The notes: generated by a model not told the origin, from the sequence alone. Positions 18,946 to 28,110 are shown, counted from the first letter of the stretch. The stretch: 64,000 nucleotides of DNA from Granulosicoccus antarcticus IMCC3135 (GCF_002215215.1 NZ_CP018632.1:700001-764000); one strand, 5' to 3'. Translations and numbers: made by a program.

Positions 18946-20227
18946 TATTGCCATTGTCACCTTGCTGTTGTTTACAGCATTACTTGCAGGTTCTGTCTGG
19001 ATCGGATTGTCGTTATTTGCCACAGGTTTTGTGTTGCTTGCTGTGTTCAAATCAAACATACCGATGGATGTTTTTGCTGGCGGTGTCATTTGGGGCGCGC
19101 TGATCCCCAAGTCTCTGTTGTCATTGCCTCTGTTTGTATTGATGAGCGAAGTATTGGTCACCGCCGGACTCGGTCGATCATTGTTCAAAGGCTTGTCGCC
19201 CTGGTTAGGGCGGCTTCCGGGTGGTCTTCTTCACGTCAATGTCGTTGGCTCTACACTCTTCGCCGCGGTATCGGGGTCTTCGGCAGCGACGACTGCCATT
19301 GTTGGTAAGGTCAGTCTGCCGGAGTTGCAGGCACGTGGCTACGACCGGCAGTTGGCGATGGGCTCCTTGGCAGGCGCTGGCACATTAGGCTTTCTGATTC
19401 CGCCATCAATCATCATGATCATTTACGGAGTTGTTGCAGAGCAATCTGTATTGGAATTGTTTGTGGCAGGCGTTATTCCTGGTTTGATGTTGGCTCTGCT
19501 GTACATGCTATACATAGCTTTTCACCAGTTACTCAGTGGAACCCAGCCGCAAGTCGCCAGACCGACATGGCAGGAACGGGCAAATTCTTTGAAAGACATT
19601 GGTCCGATAGCATTTCTTATCGTGGGCATCATGGGGTCGTTATATCTGGGATTGGCAAGCGTAAGTGAATTGGCTGCCATGGGAGTCCTGGGTGCCTTGC
19701 TGATAGCCACTGTCATGGGGAGACTCAGTTTTAGCGCATTTTTTGGAGCTGGCAGGAGAGCTGTCAGAACGTCTGCCATGATCGGCTTGATCATTGTTGG
19801 TGCCGCCTTGTTAAATGCAGCTTTCGGATTTCTGGGTATCCCCAAGGCGGTGGCAGGACTCATTGCAGGTTGGCAGTTGTCGCCGTTTATACTGATCGTC
19901 GTATTGCTGCTTTTCTATGCCATATTGGGAATGTTTCTTGATGGTACCTCGATTATTGTCATGACCCTGCCAATCACCTTGCCGCTAATTATCAATGCTG
20001 GCTACGATCCGGTCTGGTTTGGAGTGTTCGTTGTTGTGGCAGTTGAGATCAGTCAAATAACGCCACCGATTGGGTTCAATTTGTTCGTTATTCAATCACA
20101 AACAGGTGAAAGTATCGCGACGATTGCCCGTGCGGCATTACCGTTCTTTTTTATACTTCTAGGCTTTGCGTTATTGCTTGCGCTGTTTCCAAACCTGGCT
20201 CTGTGGTTGCCAGGAACATTGCAATGA
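18938..20227 (+). CDS. TRAP transporter large permease (DctM family)
   Basis: 429 residues, the usual DctM length, with about a dozen hydrophobic segments. Family marks: LPLFVLMSEVLV, GSSAATTAIVGKVSLPELQARG, GFLIPPSIIMIIYG and VEISQITPPIGFNLFVIQSQ. It forms the transport path of the second TRAP system. It overlaps the small permease gene by 8 bases and the following GntR gene by 4 (ATGA), so the regulator is made from the same message. Confidence 0.93.
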   Translation: MIDIAIVTLLLFTALLAGSVWIGLSLFATGFVLLAVFKSNIPMDVFAGGVIWGALIPKSLLSLPLFVLMSEVLVTAGLGRSLFKGLSPWLGRLPGGLLHVNVVGSTLFAAVSGSSAATTAIVGKVSLPELQARGYDRQLAMGSLAGAGTLGFLIPPSIIMIIYGVVAEQSVLELFVAGVIPGLMLALLYMLYIAFHQLLSGTQPQVARPTWQERANSLKDIGPIAFLIVGIMGSLYLGLASVSELAAMGVLGALLIATVMGRLSFSAFFGAGRRAVRTSAMIGLIIVGAALLNAAFGFLGIPKAVAGLIAGWQLSPFILIVVLLLFYAILGMFLDGTSIIVMTLPITLPLIINAGYDPVWFGVFVVVAVEISQITPPIGFNLFVIQSQTGESIATIARAALPFFFILLGFALLLALFPNLALWLPGTLQ

Positions 20228-20940
20228 GTGCGCTCTATCGACAAGTGTGTAAAAAAATACTGGATCAAATTGCGAGCGGTCAACGCAAAGTAGGTGATCG
20301 TCTACCACCAGAGGAAGAATTTGCGAGTGAGCTGGGGATCAGTCGCTCCACCTTGCGATTGGCCTTTGCCGAGTTAGAGGCTAGTGGTGTGGTACGCCGA
20401 CGTAAACGTGCCGGAACGCAAATAATAGCGATGAAGCCGCAACCTAAATTCAGTATGGCAACCTCGGGTATACAGGACCTGTTGAGTCTTGGTCGCAATA
20501 CTGAATTTCGCATTAACCATGTTTCAACGGTGCATTCAGATGATATCGATTTTCCAGGAGAGCATTACAGTGAAACTGCACATTGGTTGAAAGTGTGTGG
20601 TGCACGTACGATGAACGATGACCCTAGGCCATTCAGTACCAACCGAGTTTATGTTCCGGCCCGGTTTGCTGGTATTGAGCCGGTGCTGAAAACCGCAGAC
20701 ACCTCGGTTTTTCAAACGATAGAAGCGACTTTCGGAGTGTCTGTTAACCGAGTGACGCAGAGCACGCGAGCAATAGCCTGTCCACGAAAAGATGCTGACT
20801 TGCTAGGCTTGGAGCCAGGTTCACCCGTCTTGCAAATTGATGCAGCTCTTTATGTGCAGAAGGGTGAGTTGATGGAGTTGTCAGTTGCTATTTTCGACCC
20901 CTCTCGATTTCAGCTCTATAGTGATGTTTCTATCGAGTAA
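20224..20940 (+). CDS. GntR-family regulator, HutC subfamily (UTRA effector domain)
   Basis: The ATG at 20224 overlaps the DctM stop. 238 residues. The winged-helix DNA-binding domain spans about residues 1-70 (PPEEEFASELGISRSTLRLAFAELEASGVVRRR), followed by a UTRA ligand domain (VNRVTQSTRAIACPRKDADLLGL, with the late SPVLQIDAALYV). As last gene of the oxoprolinase-TRAP operon it most likely represses that operon through the palindrome at 13572-13587 and releases it when the substrate or an intermediate binds (inference). Confidence 0.88.
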   Translation: MSALYRQVCKKILDQIASGQRKVGDRLPPEEEFASELGISRSTLRLAFAELEASGVVRRRKRAGTQIIAMKPQPKFSMATSGIQDLLSLGRNTEFRINHVSTVHSDDIDFPGEHYSETAHWLKVCGARTMNDDPRPFSTNRVYVPARFAGIEPVLKTADTSVFQTIEATFGVSVNRVTQSTRAIACPRKDADLLGLEPGSPVLQIDAALYVQKGELMELSVAIFDPSRFQLYSDVSIE

Positions 20941-21098
20941 GTGCGCAAGCATTGCGCAACCGGTAGTTCCCTGCCTGAAGTTAAATGGTGACGCACATTG
21001 GGCAATAGGAGCAAATGATCTCCAGCAGCCAGCTCATCGTCAAGTCCAAGGTCTGTTTTTGGAGAGCGTATTTAATCGCTACTCTACCGACAAACATC

Positions 21099-21133
21099 TA
21101 GACAATTTAAACATCAGATGTTTAAATGGACTC
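21099..21133 (+). promoter_or_regulatory. Predicted promoter with 21-base palindrome before the FCD-type GntR gene
   Basis: A -35-like TAGACA (21099-21104) and -10-like TTAAAT (21122-21127) are 17 bases apart. A perfect palindrome, arm TTTAAACATC (21106-21115), central A, complementary arm to 21126, covers the spacer and -10. The predicted start site falls on the ATG at 21134 and no Shine-Dalgarno sequence is present. The arrangement matches that at 13558-13592 with a different half-site, suggesting autoregulation by the FCD-type regulator. Confidence 0.55.
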
Positions 21134-21898
21134 ATGACTGAACTTCTCTATTACGACTTGAAAGAGTCCAAAATGGTTGCCCCCGGGTTGGCGACACAGG
21201 TTTCTCGCGAGCTGGGGAGACGTATCGTCTCGGGCAGTTATGCTGAGGGTGGTCTGATCGATGACGAGAACAAGCTGGCAGAACGCTTCAGCGTTAGTAA
21301 GTCAGTTGTTCGTGAGGCGGTCAAACTGCTTGTTGGCAAGGGGTTACTTGATGTGCGTCGCGGCAGTGGTACTCGTGTCTGTGAACGTCGCCGTTGGATG
21401 TTGCTCGATGATGACGTCCTGGCCTGGCACCAGGCAGTAACACCAAAACCCCAGTTTTTGAGTCAGCTTATGGACATTCGCTTGATGATGGAGCCCAAGG
21501 CTGCAATGTGGGCTGCCGAGTTCGGGACGCAAAGCGCTCATGATGAGATCGAACATGCCCATTCAAAGATGGAAGCGGAGGCAAAATCGGTAGAGGACTT
21601 CGTGGTTGCCGATGCGCTGTTTCATCGTGCCATACTGCGCGCAGCCGATAATGAATTCCTGCTGAACCTGGAAGGTGTCATTTTCTCTGCGCTGTTGTCC
21701 TCCATCAAGCTGACGAATGCTGATCCTCGGGAAAACGCCAGCTCGATTCCTGTTCACCGCGCTGTAATGGACGCAATTCTTTCCCGTGACGCCGATGCCG
21801 CAGAGCAACAAATGCGAGCACACCTGGATGACACGATTGCCCGTCTGAGTGTGGCCGTGAAGGGCTTTGAACCCCGTTACAAGCCAAGCCAGACATGA
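21134..21898 (+). CDS. GntR-family regulator, FadR subfamily (FCD domain)
   Basis: 254 residues from the ATG at 21134, chosen because a start further upstream would add a stretch without family character. The N-terminal winged helix includes DDENKLAERFSVSKSVVREA at about residues 36-55. The FCD domain contains the usual metal/effector residues: an Asp in FVVADALFHRAI, a His in VHRAVMDAI and a late His in MRAHLDDTI. It lies directly upstream of the enolase-superfamily gene (gap about 20 bases) and probably controls it and itself through the palindrome overlapping its promoter. Members of this subfamily often respond to sugar acids. Confidence 0.87.
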   Translation: MTELLYYDLKESKMVAPGLATQVSRELGRRIVSGSYAEGGLIDDENKLAERFSVSKSVVREAVKLLVGKGLLDVRRGSGTRVCERRRWMLLDDDVLAWHQAVTPKPQFLSQLMDIRLMMEPKAAMWAAEFGTQSAHDEIEHAHSKMEAEAKSVEDFVVADALFHRAILRAADNEFLLNLEGVIFSALLSSIKLTNADPRENASSIPVHRAVMDAILSRDADAAEQQMRAHLDDTIARLSVAVKGFEPRYKPSQT

Positions 21899-21919
21899 CC
21901 CTGTTTGATTGAACATCCT

Positions 21920-23068
21920 ATGAAAATATCCTCCATAGAAATCTTCGTGTTGAAGACGCCATTGGCAGAGCCATTCGCTTTTTCTCAAGGGTGGGTCCAT
22001 CAACGCGCAGCTACACTGGTGCGAATCACCACCGATAACGGTTTGACTGGGTGGGGTGAGGCTTTTGCCCAAGGGTTGGAGCCACCTGAGATATCGGCCG
22101 CGGTGATCGAACATGCGCTCAAGCCTCTGGTGCTTGGAGAGAACCCGCTCGATACCAATGTGCTATGGCACAAGATGTATAACCAGACTCGAGACTTTGG
22201 TCGCAAGGGGTCTGTTACGGCCGGGATCAGTGCTATCGACATTGCGCTGTGGGACATAGCGGGTCAGTACTATTCACAGCCGATTCATCAGTTATTGGGT
22301 GGTGCGTTTCGTAGTCATGTGGTTCCCTATGCAACCGGTTTTTATCGGATAAGCGGTCAGAAGGAAGCTGAGCGGTTAGCGGCTGAAGCCAAGGATCATC
22401 ATGCGGCAGGATTCAAGGCAATGAAGATCAAATTGGGTTTTGGTGTGGCTGATGATATCGAGGTCATGGAAGCCATTCATGAGGCAGTTGGTCATCTTGA
22501 TATTGATTTGATGGTCGACACCAATCATGCCTACGGGCGCTCAGATGCTTTGATTCTCGGCAAAACGTTGGAAAAATATGATGTGCGATGGTATGAGGAG
22601 CCGGTTGTTCCTGAAGATATTGAAGGCTATCGGGAATTGCGTACACGATTGTCAATACCCATTGCGGGCGGTGAGAATGAACATACGGCGTACGGATTTC
22701 GAGCGCTGATAGGTAGCCAGGCTATCGACGTTGCTCAGCCAGATATCGGTTCTTGCGGAGGGTTTACTGCGGTACGTGACATTACAGCACTGGCCCAGGC
22801 CCATGGCGTGTTAGTCAATCCTCATGTGTGGGGATCTGCGATAGCACAGGCAGCTTCAATTCAGTTGATTGCAACACTGCCGATCACCAATCATTCCTTG
22901 TTTCCACGAGAGCCTATTCTTGAATATGATCGATCTGCTCACCCGTTTCGTCAGCAATTGGTAAGTCAGCCTCTTGGCATTCGTGATGGTGTGGTGGCTA
23001 TACCTGATGGTCCGGGTCTGGGGATCGAGGTGAATATGGATACAGTTGAGAAGTATCGCTCAAATTGA
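21920..23068 (+). CDS. Mandelate racemase / muconate lactonizing enzyme family protein (sugar-acid dehydratase or cycloisomerase)
   Basis: 382 residues from ATG 21920 (a TTG 15 bases upstream is in frame but less likely). The enolase-superfamily barrel shows a K-x-K motif (Lys169, Lys171 in MKIKLGF), metal ligands Asp200 (MVDTNHAY), Glu226 (WYEEPV) and Glu252 (GGENEH), and a His302-Asp275 dyad (NPHVWGS, AQPDIG). This is the residue set of the mandelate-racemase subgroup. Known activities with this layout include sugar-acid dehydratases and galactarolactone cycloisomerase; the exact substrate is not readable. The preceding GntR regulator is probably its controller. Confidence 0.87.
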   Translation: MKISSIEIFVLKTPLAEPFAFSQGWVHQRAATLVRITTDNGLTGWGEAFAQGLEPPEISAAVIEHALKPLVLGENPLDTNVLWHKMYNQTRDFGRKGSVTAGISAIDIALWDIAGQYYSQPIHQLLGGAFRSHVVPYATGFYRISGQKEAERLAAEAKDHHAAGFKAMKIKLGFGVADDIEVMEAIHEAVGHLDIDLMVDTNHAYGRSDALILGKTLEKYDVRWYEEPVVPEDIEGYRELRTRLSIPIAGGENEHTAYGFRALIGSQAIDVAQPDIGSCGGFTAVRDITALAQAHGVLVNPHVWGSAIAQAASIQLIATLPITNHSLFPREPILEYDRSAHPFRQQLVSQPLGIRDGVVAIPDGPGLGIEVNMDTVEKYRSN

Positions 23069-23073
23069 TATCG

Positions 23074-23120
23074 CTGAGCACGAAAGCCACGTTTGATACT
23101 GACTTGGATGTCGTGCTCAG
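23074..23120. terminator. Inverted repeat between convergent genes, possible bidirectional terminator
   Basis: Arms CTGAGCACGA (23074-23083) and TCGTGCTCAG (23111-23120) are perfect 10-bp complements separated by 27 bases, placed just after the enolase-superfamily stop and before the end of the convergent channel gene. There is no U-tract on either side, so Rho-independent termination is uncertain. Confidence 0.4.
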
Positions 23121-23131
23121 GGGATACCTTC

Positions 23132-24799
23132 TTACCGGGTTGCAGGCTGATGAATAGTTAGCTGCGGAAATGGAATGGTCCAGCCATTTTCATTGGCAAC
23201 AGCTACACAGCTTTGCTGGATTAGCCGATGCAGTTTGAAGTAGTCACTCGCAACGGTACTGCTCATCATTGCGAAAACCAGAAAATCCAGTGACGAGGTA
23301 TTGGCATTTGCCAGCTCGACAATCAGTTTGTTGATGTGCATTTCATAATTCGCATCGTGAAGAGTTTTTCGAACTTCGCGCTCCAGAGTCTGGGGGATTT
23401 CGGTCAGGCTTATTGACTGCAGGGAGTAGTCGAAACCAAAAGTAACCGATACACCGAAGGTTTCATCGCGGGAAAGATTGATGAGGTTTATCGCGTAGAA
23501 CTCCTGTGTGTTGTAGGTCATCGACATGCCACCTCGTATCGAGATTTCGACAAGATCAGGTGTCTGGCACTTTATCTGTCCAAATGTGGTGTCAGGCAAA
23601 ATCACATAGTCCCCCCGGTTGCTGGGGAACCACAGATTGTTCTTTACCGGCCTGGAAACCAGTGTTGCGATAACGTCCAGCGGCAGTCGGATGACTCCAT
23701 CCAGTGCCGGGTTGCGAAGTACCGTGTAGAGGTTCAGCGATTCTATCTGCCAAGGCAGCCCGTTATAGATGACTCGCTCATCTTCCCTGACAGCACCCAG
23801 ATTCAGTAACAGGCGGGCCTCTCTGACATAACGGGGCAGGTATTGCCTGAGTCCCAGAATGATTGCAACAATTACCAGAAAGGCCAGGGCCAGAAGCAAC
23901 AGGTCCTCCCTGACGTACAGCACAACCAGGATGACAAAGACCGTGATCAAGGTCGTCACCAGGTAGAAGCTGTAGGCCAGCAACCGGAACCAGGTGCTAT
24001 TGCGGCGTTGGTCCTTGGTAGTAAACCGGATGGTGTACATCCACCAAAGAAATCGCATCACCGCCCAGGTCAGAAAGGCGGCTGCCATGGCAATTGCCAG
24101 GGTGAGTCCACGGCCTAGCAAAAACAGTCGTGTCGCGGGCCAGACTCCCTGGAAGAAGGTTTCCTGGTCAGCGCTCAAACGTTCGAGCTGGGTTTGGGCA
24201 ACCAGCCTATGCTGTTCATACTGAGCTTGTTCGTCCTGCCATTTGGAGAGAAGATCAGCGATTCGGCTGGCGGCGTTCGCATCCAGTGAATCGGCTGGAA
24301 TGGCTTCCAGCTCGCTGACTGCCTGATGGGTGATCTGCAGTTGTGCTTCACTGCGATAAACCGTATCGCGTGCTTCGGCTACTTGACGCGGACGCTTGGT
24401 AATCGACTTCAGTGATTCGATCAAAGGGTTCAAAATATCCAGCAAATCCTGCCGCCAGTCGGTCTTAACAGCATCCGGATCATTCAGTAAGGCGGTATCA
24501 GTATTGCTTAGCGCGATCATCTCGAAGGCTGCGGACAAATTGCCGATATCACGATTCAGATTACTGAGCACCGTCTGTTTGTCGGCAGGTAGCTCCTCTG
24601 TCTTGTCGGTCTGTGTTTTTTCAAGCTCGACTTTCTGATCGACCTTCTTTTGCAGCAGCCGCGCCAATTCATCAAGGCGAATTGCCTGCAGATCCTTGCC
24701 ATCAAGGCTCTGTTCTGGAACTTCAGGCTGGCTTTGTGCCAGTAGCTCAGTGACTGGCAAGCACAGGAGGAGCAGTAGGAAAATGAGGCGAATCTGCAT
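23132..24799 (-). CDS. Mechanosensitive ion channel family protein (MscS-like) with exported N-terminal domain
   Basis: 555 residues from the ATG at 24799, preferred over one 165 bases upstream because a signal peptide starts there (MQIRLIFLLLLLCLPVTELLAQ). A periplasmic helical, coiled-coil-like region rich in Gln, Glu and Lys follows (about residues 25-215). Then come several membrane helices (about 225-325) and an MscS-type beta/alpha domain in the C-terminal third (NLYTVLRNPALDGVIRLPLD, then GDYVILPDTTFGQIKC). The architecture is like large MscS/MscK-type channels that open under hypo-osmotic stress. It is convergent with the catabolic cluster and not obviously linked to it. Confidence 0.82.
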   Translation of the reverse strand: MQIRLIFLLLLLCLPVTELLAQSQPEVPEQSLDGKDLQAIRLDELARLLQKKVDQKVELEKTQTDKTEELPADKQTVLSNLNRDIGNLSAAFEMIALSNTDTALLNDPDAVKTDWRQDLLDILNPLIESLKSITKRPRQVAEARDTVYRSEAQLQITHQAVSELEAIPADSLDANAASRIADLLSKWQDEQAQYEQHRLVAQTQLERLSADQETFFQGVWPATRLFLLGRGLTLAIAMAAAFLTWAVMRFLWWMYTIRFTTKDQRRNSTWFRLLAYSFYLVTTLITVFVILVVLYVREDLLLLALAFLVIVAIILGLRQYLPRYVREARLLLNLGAVREDERVIYNGLPWQIESLNLYTVLRNPALDGVIRLPLDVIATLVSRPVKNNLWFPSNRGDYVILPDTTFGQIKCQTPDLVEISIRGGMSMTYNTQEFYAINLINLSRDETFGVSVTFGFDYSLQSISLTEIPQTLEREVRKTLHDANYEMHINKLIVELANANTSSLDFLVFAMMSSTVASDYFKLHRLIQQSCVAVANENGWTIPFPQLTIHQPATR

Positions 24800-24997
24800 G
24801 GGACTACTCGTTGACTTATGAATGACATAACAGGGGGGCGAGATAATGTCTGGCTTGATTCCTGCCGGCGGTTGTCTGTATACGCCTTTTGGCAGGGTCT
24901 GCGTATCTTTCGTCTCTGTTTTTCCAGAATACACTTTGTTGCCAACATGGTTGAATGCGATCATGGGAATCTGACAGGCTTTTCAGGTTGACCAGAT

Positions 24998-25795
24998 ATG
25001 CATCATCTCATCACGCAAGATCATGTCGATACGTTTCAGAAGGAGGGTGTTGTTCTGATTCGCTCTCTGTTTGATGATTATATTGAGATCATCCGCCAGG
25101 GTATCGAGCTGAATTTGAATGATCCGGGTCCTTATGCTGCGGAAAATTTGCAGAGCGGCGATTCGGGTCGATTTTTCGACGACTACTGTAACTGGCATCG
25201 GATTGCACCATTCGAAAAGGCCATTCGTGAGTCTGCCGTGGCAGAGGTTGCCGCCTCACTGATGAGCTCAAATAGTGTTCAACTGTTTCACGATCATGTG
25301 TTGATCAAGGAGCCCGGAACCGCCAAGCCCACGCCATGGCATCAGGATAGTCCTTACTATTTTGTCGATGGTATTCAGAACGTCTCTTTTTGGGTGCCAC
25401 TGGACCATGTCAGCGATGCCACTCTGCGTTGTGTGGCAGGTTCACATCGATGGGAGAAGCCCGTGTTGCCGACTCGCTGGCTGGCGCAAGACAACTTCTA
25501 TCCTGATGCGGATGACTATCAGCCCGTACCAGACCCTGACAGGGAAGGGATGGATATTCGCGAGTGGAGTCTTGAACCCGGGGACGCAGTTGCATTCAGC
25601 TTCTCAACGCTACATGGTGCGCGAGGCAATCATTCCAACACTCGACGACGAGCCTTCTCATTACGACTTCTGGGTGATGATGCCCGTTATGTCGAACGTC
25701 CGGGGCCCACATCACCACCATTTCCTGATCACGGCATGAGTGCGGGTGAGAGGTTGCGAGAAGACTGGTTTCCGACGATTTTCAGAACCCAATGA
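24998..25795 (+). CDS. Phytanoyl-CoA dioxygenase (PhyH) family protein
   Basis: 265 residues. Fe(II)/2-oxoglutarate oxygenase signature: His115 and Asp117 in WHQDSPYY, distal His206 in STLHGARGN, and an arginine in the following RRRAFSLR that would hold 2-oxoglutarate. Bacterial PhyH proteins hydroxylate diverse small molecules, so a fatty-acid substrate should not be assumed. It is a single gene with its own upstream region, divergent from the channel gene. Two downstream transport/oxidation clusters could supply or use its product, but nothing ties them directly. Confidence 0.85.
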   Translation: MHHLITQDHVDTFQKEGVVLIRSLFDDYIEIIRQGIELNLNDPGPYAAENLQSGDSGRFFDDYCNWHRIAPFEKAIRESAVAEVAASLMSSNSVQLFHDHVLIKEPGTAKPTPWHQDSPYYFVDGIQNVSFWVPLDHVSDATLRCVAGSHRWEKPVLPTRWLAQDNFYPDADDYQPVPDPDREGMDIREWSLEPGDAVAFSFSTLHGARGNHSNTRRRAFSLRLLGDDARYVERPGPTSPPFPDHGMSAGERLREDWFPTIFRTQ

Positions 25796-26069
25796 TAATT
25801 ATCTCTTTCATGCATTTTCCAATAGAGAATGCGAATCAGATCGGAAAGTTCTGAGTTGTTTGCAGTGCTGAGTAAGTTTATTATTTTTTTTGCGGCGCAA
25901 AACACTGAAAATAGCAGGTAGAGACAACCGTTCAATTCTGCTCAGTTCGGAGAAAGAGTTGCACGGGGAACGGCTACCGCATGGTTGCATCGAGAGCAAT
26001 TATCTTCGAATTTTTATTTGCAGGTGATTTACTAAAATGGTAGTTTACTAGTGTGTCACTGCATTCGGA

Positions 26070-26810
26070 ATGTTCGTGGAAAGAGTTATTCATATAGATA
26101 CAGAGATTGATTCGAGCCTGCCGCTCGGTCCTCAAGTGTATGAATTGCTCAAGAAAGGTATTGTTCAGGCGCAGTTTAAACCTGGCGATCGTGCTTCAGA
26201 AGTGGAAATATCTCGACAACTGGAAGTCAGTCGACAACCTGTGCGTGAAGCATTTCTGAGGTTGCAGGCAGGGGGATTGCTCGATATTCGTCCGCAACGC
26301 GGTACTTTCGTGCAAAAAATATCTGTCAAGGCTGTATTGGATGCACGCTTTCTGCGTGAAGCAATCGAATCCGATATCGTCGCACTGGTTGCGGTCTCCA
26401 GAAAAGCTGCTGTCATCGCTGAATTGAAAAAACAGATCAAAGCGCAGCGCAAGGTGGCCAAAGCCGATCCTGTCAGCTTCATGAAACTGGATGATCTGTT
26501 TCATCGAACACTTGCTGAAGCAGCCGAAAAATCATCCGCCTGGCAATTCATCGAAGATCTTAAAACACAAATGGACCGAGTCCGTTTCCTGTCGTTCAAC
26601 CACTTTCATGTCGAGCAGCTTATCGCTCAACATGTCTCCATTGTAGATGCTATCGAGTCTGGGTCGTCTACTGATGCTGTTCGGTATATCCGAAATCACT
26701 TGCGGGAAATCCTGAAGTCACTACCCATGATTTCCCATGAGCACCCTGACTATTTTGATCCGGTTAGTGATGAGCTTGCCGACACGACTACCATAATAAA
26801 TATAAATTAA
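26070..26810 (+). CDS. GntR-family regulator, FadR subfamily (FCD domain), for the ribose-type ABC cluster
   Basis: 246 residues. The winged helix is at about residues 20-80 (EVEISRQLEVSRQPVREAFL, then GTFVQKIS), followed by an all-helical FCD effector domain (FMKLDDLFHRTLAEAAE and HVSIVDAIESG carry the usual Asp/His ligands). It lies 18 bases upstream of the ABC binding-protein gene and is probably co-transcribed with it. The AT-rich 274-base upstream gap holds two TTTACTA direct repeats (about 26028-26050) that could be part of its operator (weak). Confidence 0.86.
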   Translation: MFVERVIHIDTEIDSSLPLGPQVYELLKKGIVQAQFKPGDRASEVEISRQLEVSRQPVREAFLRLQAGGLLDIRPQRGTFVQKISVKAVLDARFLREAIESDIVALVAVSRKAAVIAELKKQIKAQRKVAKADPVSFMKLDDLFHRTLAEAAEKSSAWQFIEDLKTQMDRVRFLSFNHFHVEQLIAQHVSIVDAIESGSSTDAVRYIRNHLREILKSLPMISHEHPDYFDPVSDELADTTTIININ

Positions 26811-26828
26811 TCCTCTTGGAGATACGTA

Positions 26829-27848
26829 ATGTTTCGTAAGATATTGTTTGGTACATGCATCTCGCTGGTCGCCTTTACCGGTACGGTGTCCGCCGATAGT
26901 GACACCAAGGTTGCATTGGTGCCAGGTGGCCCTCACCCCTATTTTACTGCCTGGGAACAAGCGGGAAAAGACGCTGCCAAAGACTTTGGTCTTGCATCAG
27001 CGGACTATAAGGTTCCACAAAAATGGGAGCTGGGTGCACAGAATCAATTACTGGAAAGTCTGGTGACACAGGGATATAACGCTTTTCTGGTATTTCCGGG
27101 AGACCCGGTTGGTACAGTTGGTATCGTTGACGAATTGGTCGGAACCGGTGCAGTGGCCATGGCATTAGCAGGATGTTTGAGAGACCCATCTGAAGCGGTA
27201 TTCTGCATGGGCACTGATACGGGTAACTCAGCCTATCTTGGCACGCAGGAGCTACTAGAGTCATTGGGAGGTGGAGAGGGTAAGAAGATCGTGCATTTCA
27301 CCGGTTTTCTGGTCGATGCGAACACCAAGCTGCGCATTGATGCGGTTGAACAGGCCGCCTCAGAAGCTGGCGCTGAAGTTATTCAGGTCATTGCCGACAT
27401 CGATGCACCAGAGCCCGCTGAAGAGAAGATCAATGCCTATCTGGCCGCGCACGCCGATGAGGTTGATGGCATCATCACGACGGCCTGGGTTCCGGCGGTC
27501 GTTGCAGCTAATGCTCTGCGAAAAATCGGTGACAAGCGCATCAAGATGGTTGGTATCGACCATGACGAGGTTCTTCTTCAAGCGGTAAAAGATGGCTTCG
27601 TACATGGAACGATGCTGCAAAACCCCTACGGTCAGGGATATATAGGTTCTTTCGCGGCTGACAAGCTGCGTCAAGGTTGTACCATCAAAGCTGATGCACC
27701 GTTCAAATCCAATGCACTGACTGACAAGTTCATTGACTCAGGTACTGTGTTTGCAGGTGTTGATGAAGTCGACGATTACGTCACTTCGATGCAGAGCATC
27801 ACCAAGACACTGTTCGAAAGCTTCGAATCCACCTATCTGGATTGCTGA
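26829..27848 (+). CDS. Sugar ABC transporter substrate-binding protein (RbsB-like, type 1 periplasmic fold)
   Basis: 339 residues. The signal peptide is MFRKILFGTCISLVAFTGTVSA, and the mature protein opens DSDTKVALVPGGPHPYF. The two-lobe ribose-binding-protein pattern is visible in YNAFLVFPGDPVGTVGIVDE and MVGIDHDEVLLQAVKDG. An SD-like CTTGGAGA precedes the ATG. It is the first transport gene of an operon with two permeases and an ATPase, separated from them by 262 non-coding bases that contain a terminator-like hairpin. The ligand is probably a pentose, hexose or sugar derivative; the aldo/keto reductase at the operon end points to an aldose. Confidence 0.9.
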   Translation: MFRKILFGTCISLVAFTGTVSADSDTKVALVPGGPHPYFTAWEQAGKDAAKDFGLASADYKVPQKWELGAQNQLLESLVTQGYNAFLVFPGDPVGTVGIVDELVGTGAVAMALAGCLRDPSEAVFCMGTDTGNSAYLGTQELLESLGGGEGKKIVHFTGFLVDANTKLRIDAVEQAASEAGAEVIQVIADIDAPEPAEEKINAYLAAHADEVDGIITTAWVPAVVAANALRKIGDKRIKMVGIDHDEVLLQAVKDGFVHGTMLQNPYGQGYIGSFAADKLRQGCTIKADAPFKSNALTDKFIDSGTVFAGVDEVDDYVTSMQSITKTLFESFESTYLDC

Positions 27849-27914
27849 GTTCTTGTCTTGTCGCCGCCGACACGTCGCAGGTCTGACGCGTTGGTGGCGC
27901 ACACTCTGGCAGAC

Positions 27915-27943
27915 AAGTGCAAGCTATACGAGCTTGCACTTTT
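27915..27943 (+). terminator. Hairpin with T-run between binding-protein and permease genes
   Basis: An 11-bp perfect stem (27915-27925 with 27931-27941) around the loop ATACG, ending in TTTT. It sits in the 262-base gap after the binding-protein gene and before the first permease gene. A partial terminator or mRNA-end stabiliser here would raise binding protein relative to permeases, common in such operons. No other gene is seen in this gap. Confidence 0.6.
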
Positions 27944-28110
27944 ATCGACATAAGTCCGACACCCAGCGATTCATCAGACATCAAACCTTGGTAATGGCGT
28001 GCCCATTGCCGAGCGTTCGGGTGGCTGATGAATTCTGTGAAAAATCACAGTGCCCCGGTCTGTTACTGCCTTCGCCTGTCACCCTGTTTCAATAAGGATG
28101 TAGCTCCTGC

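Noticed and set aside
25888-25902. Palindrome TTTTGCG-G-CGCAAAA as a terminator for the PhyH gene
   Set aside because: The T-run is on the wrong side for either strand and the stem is short; at most a weak operator.
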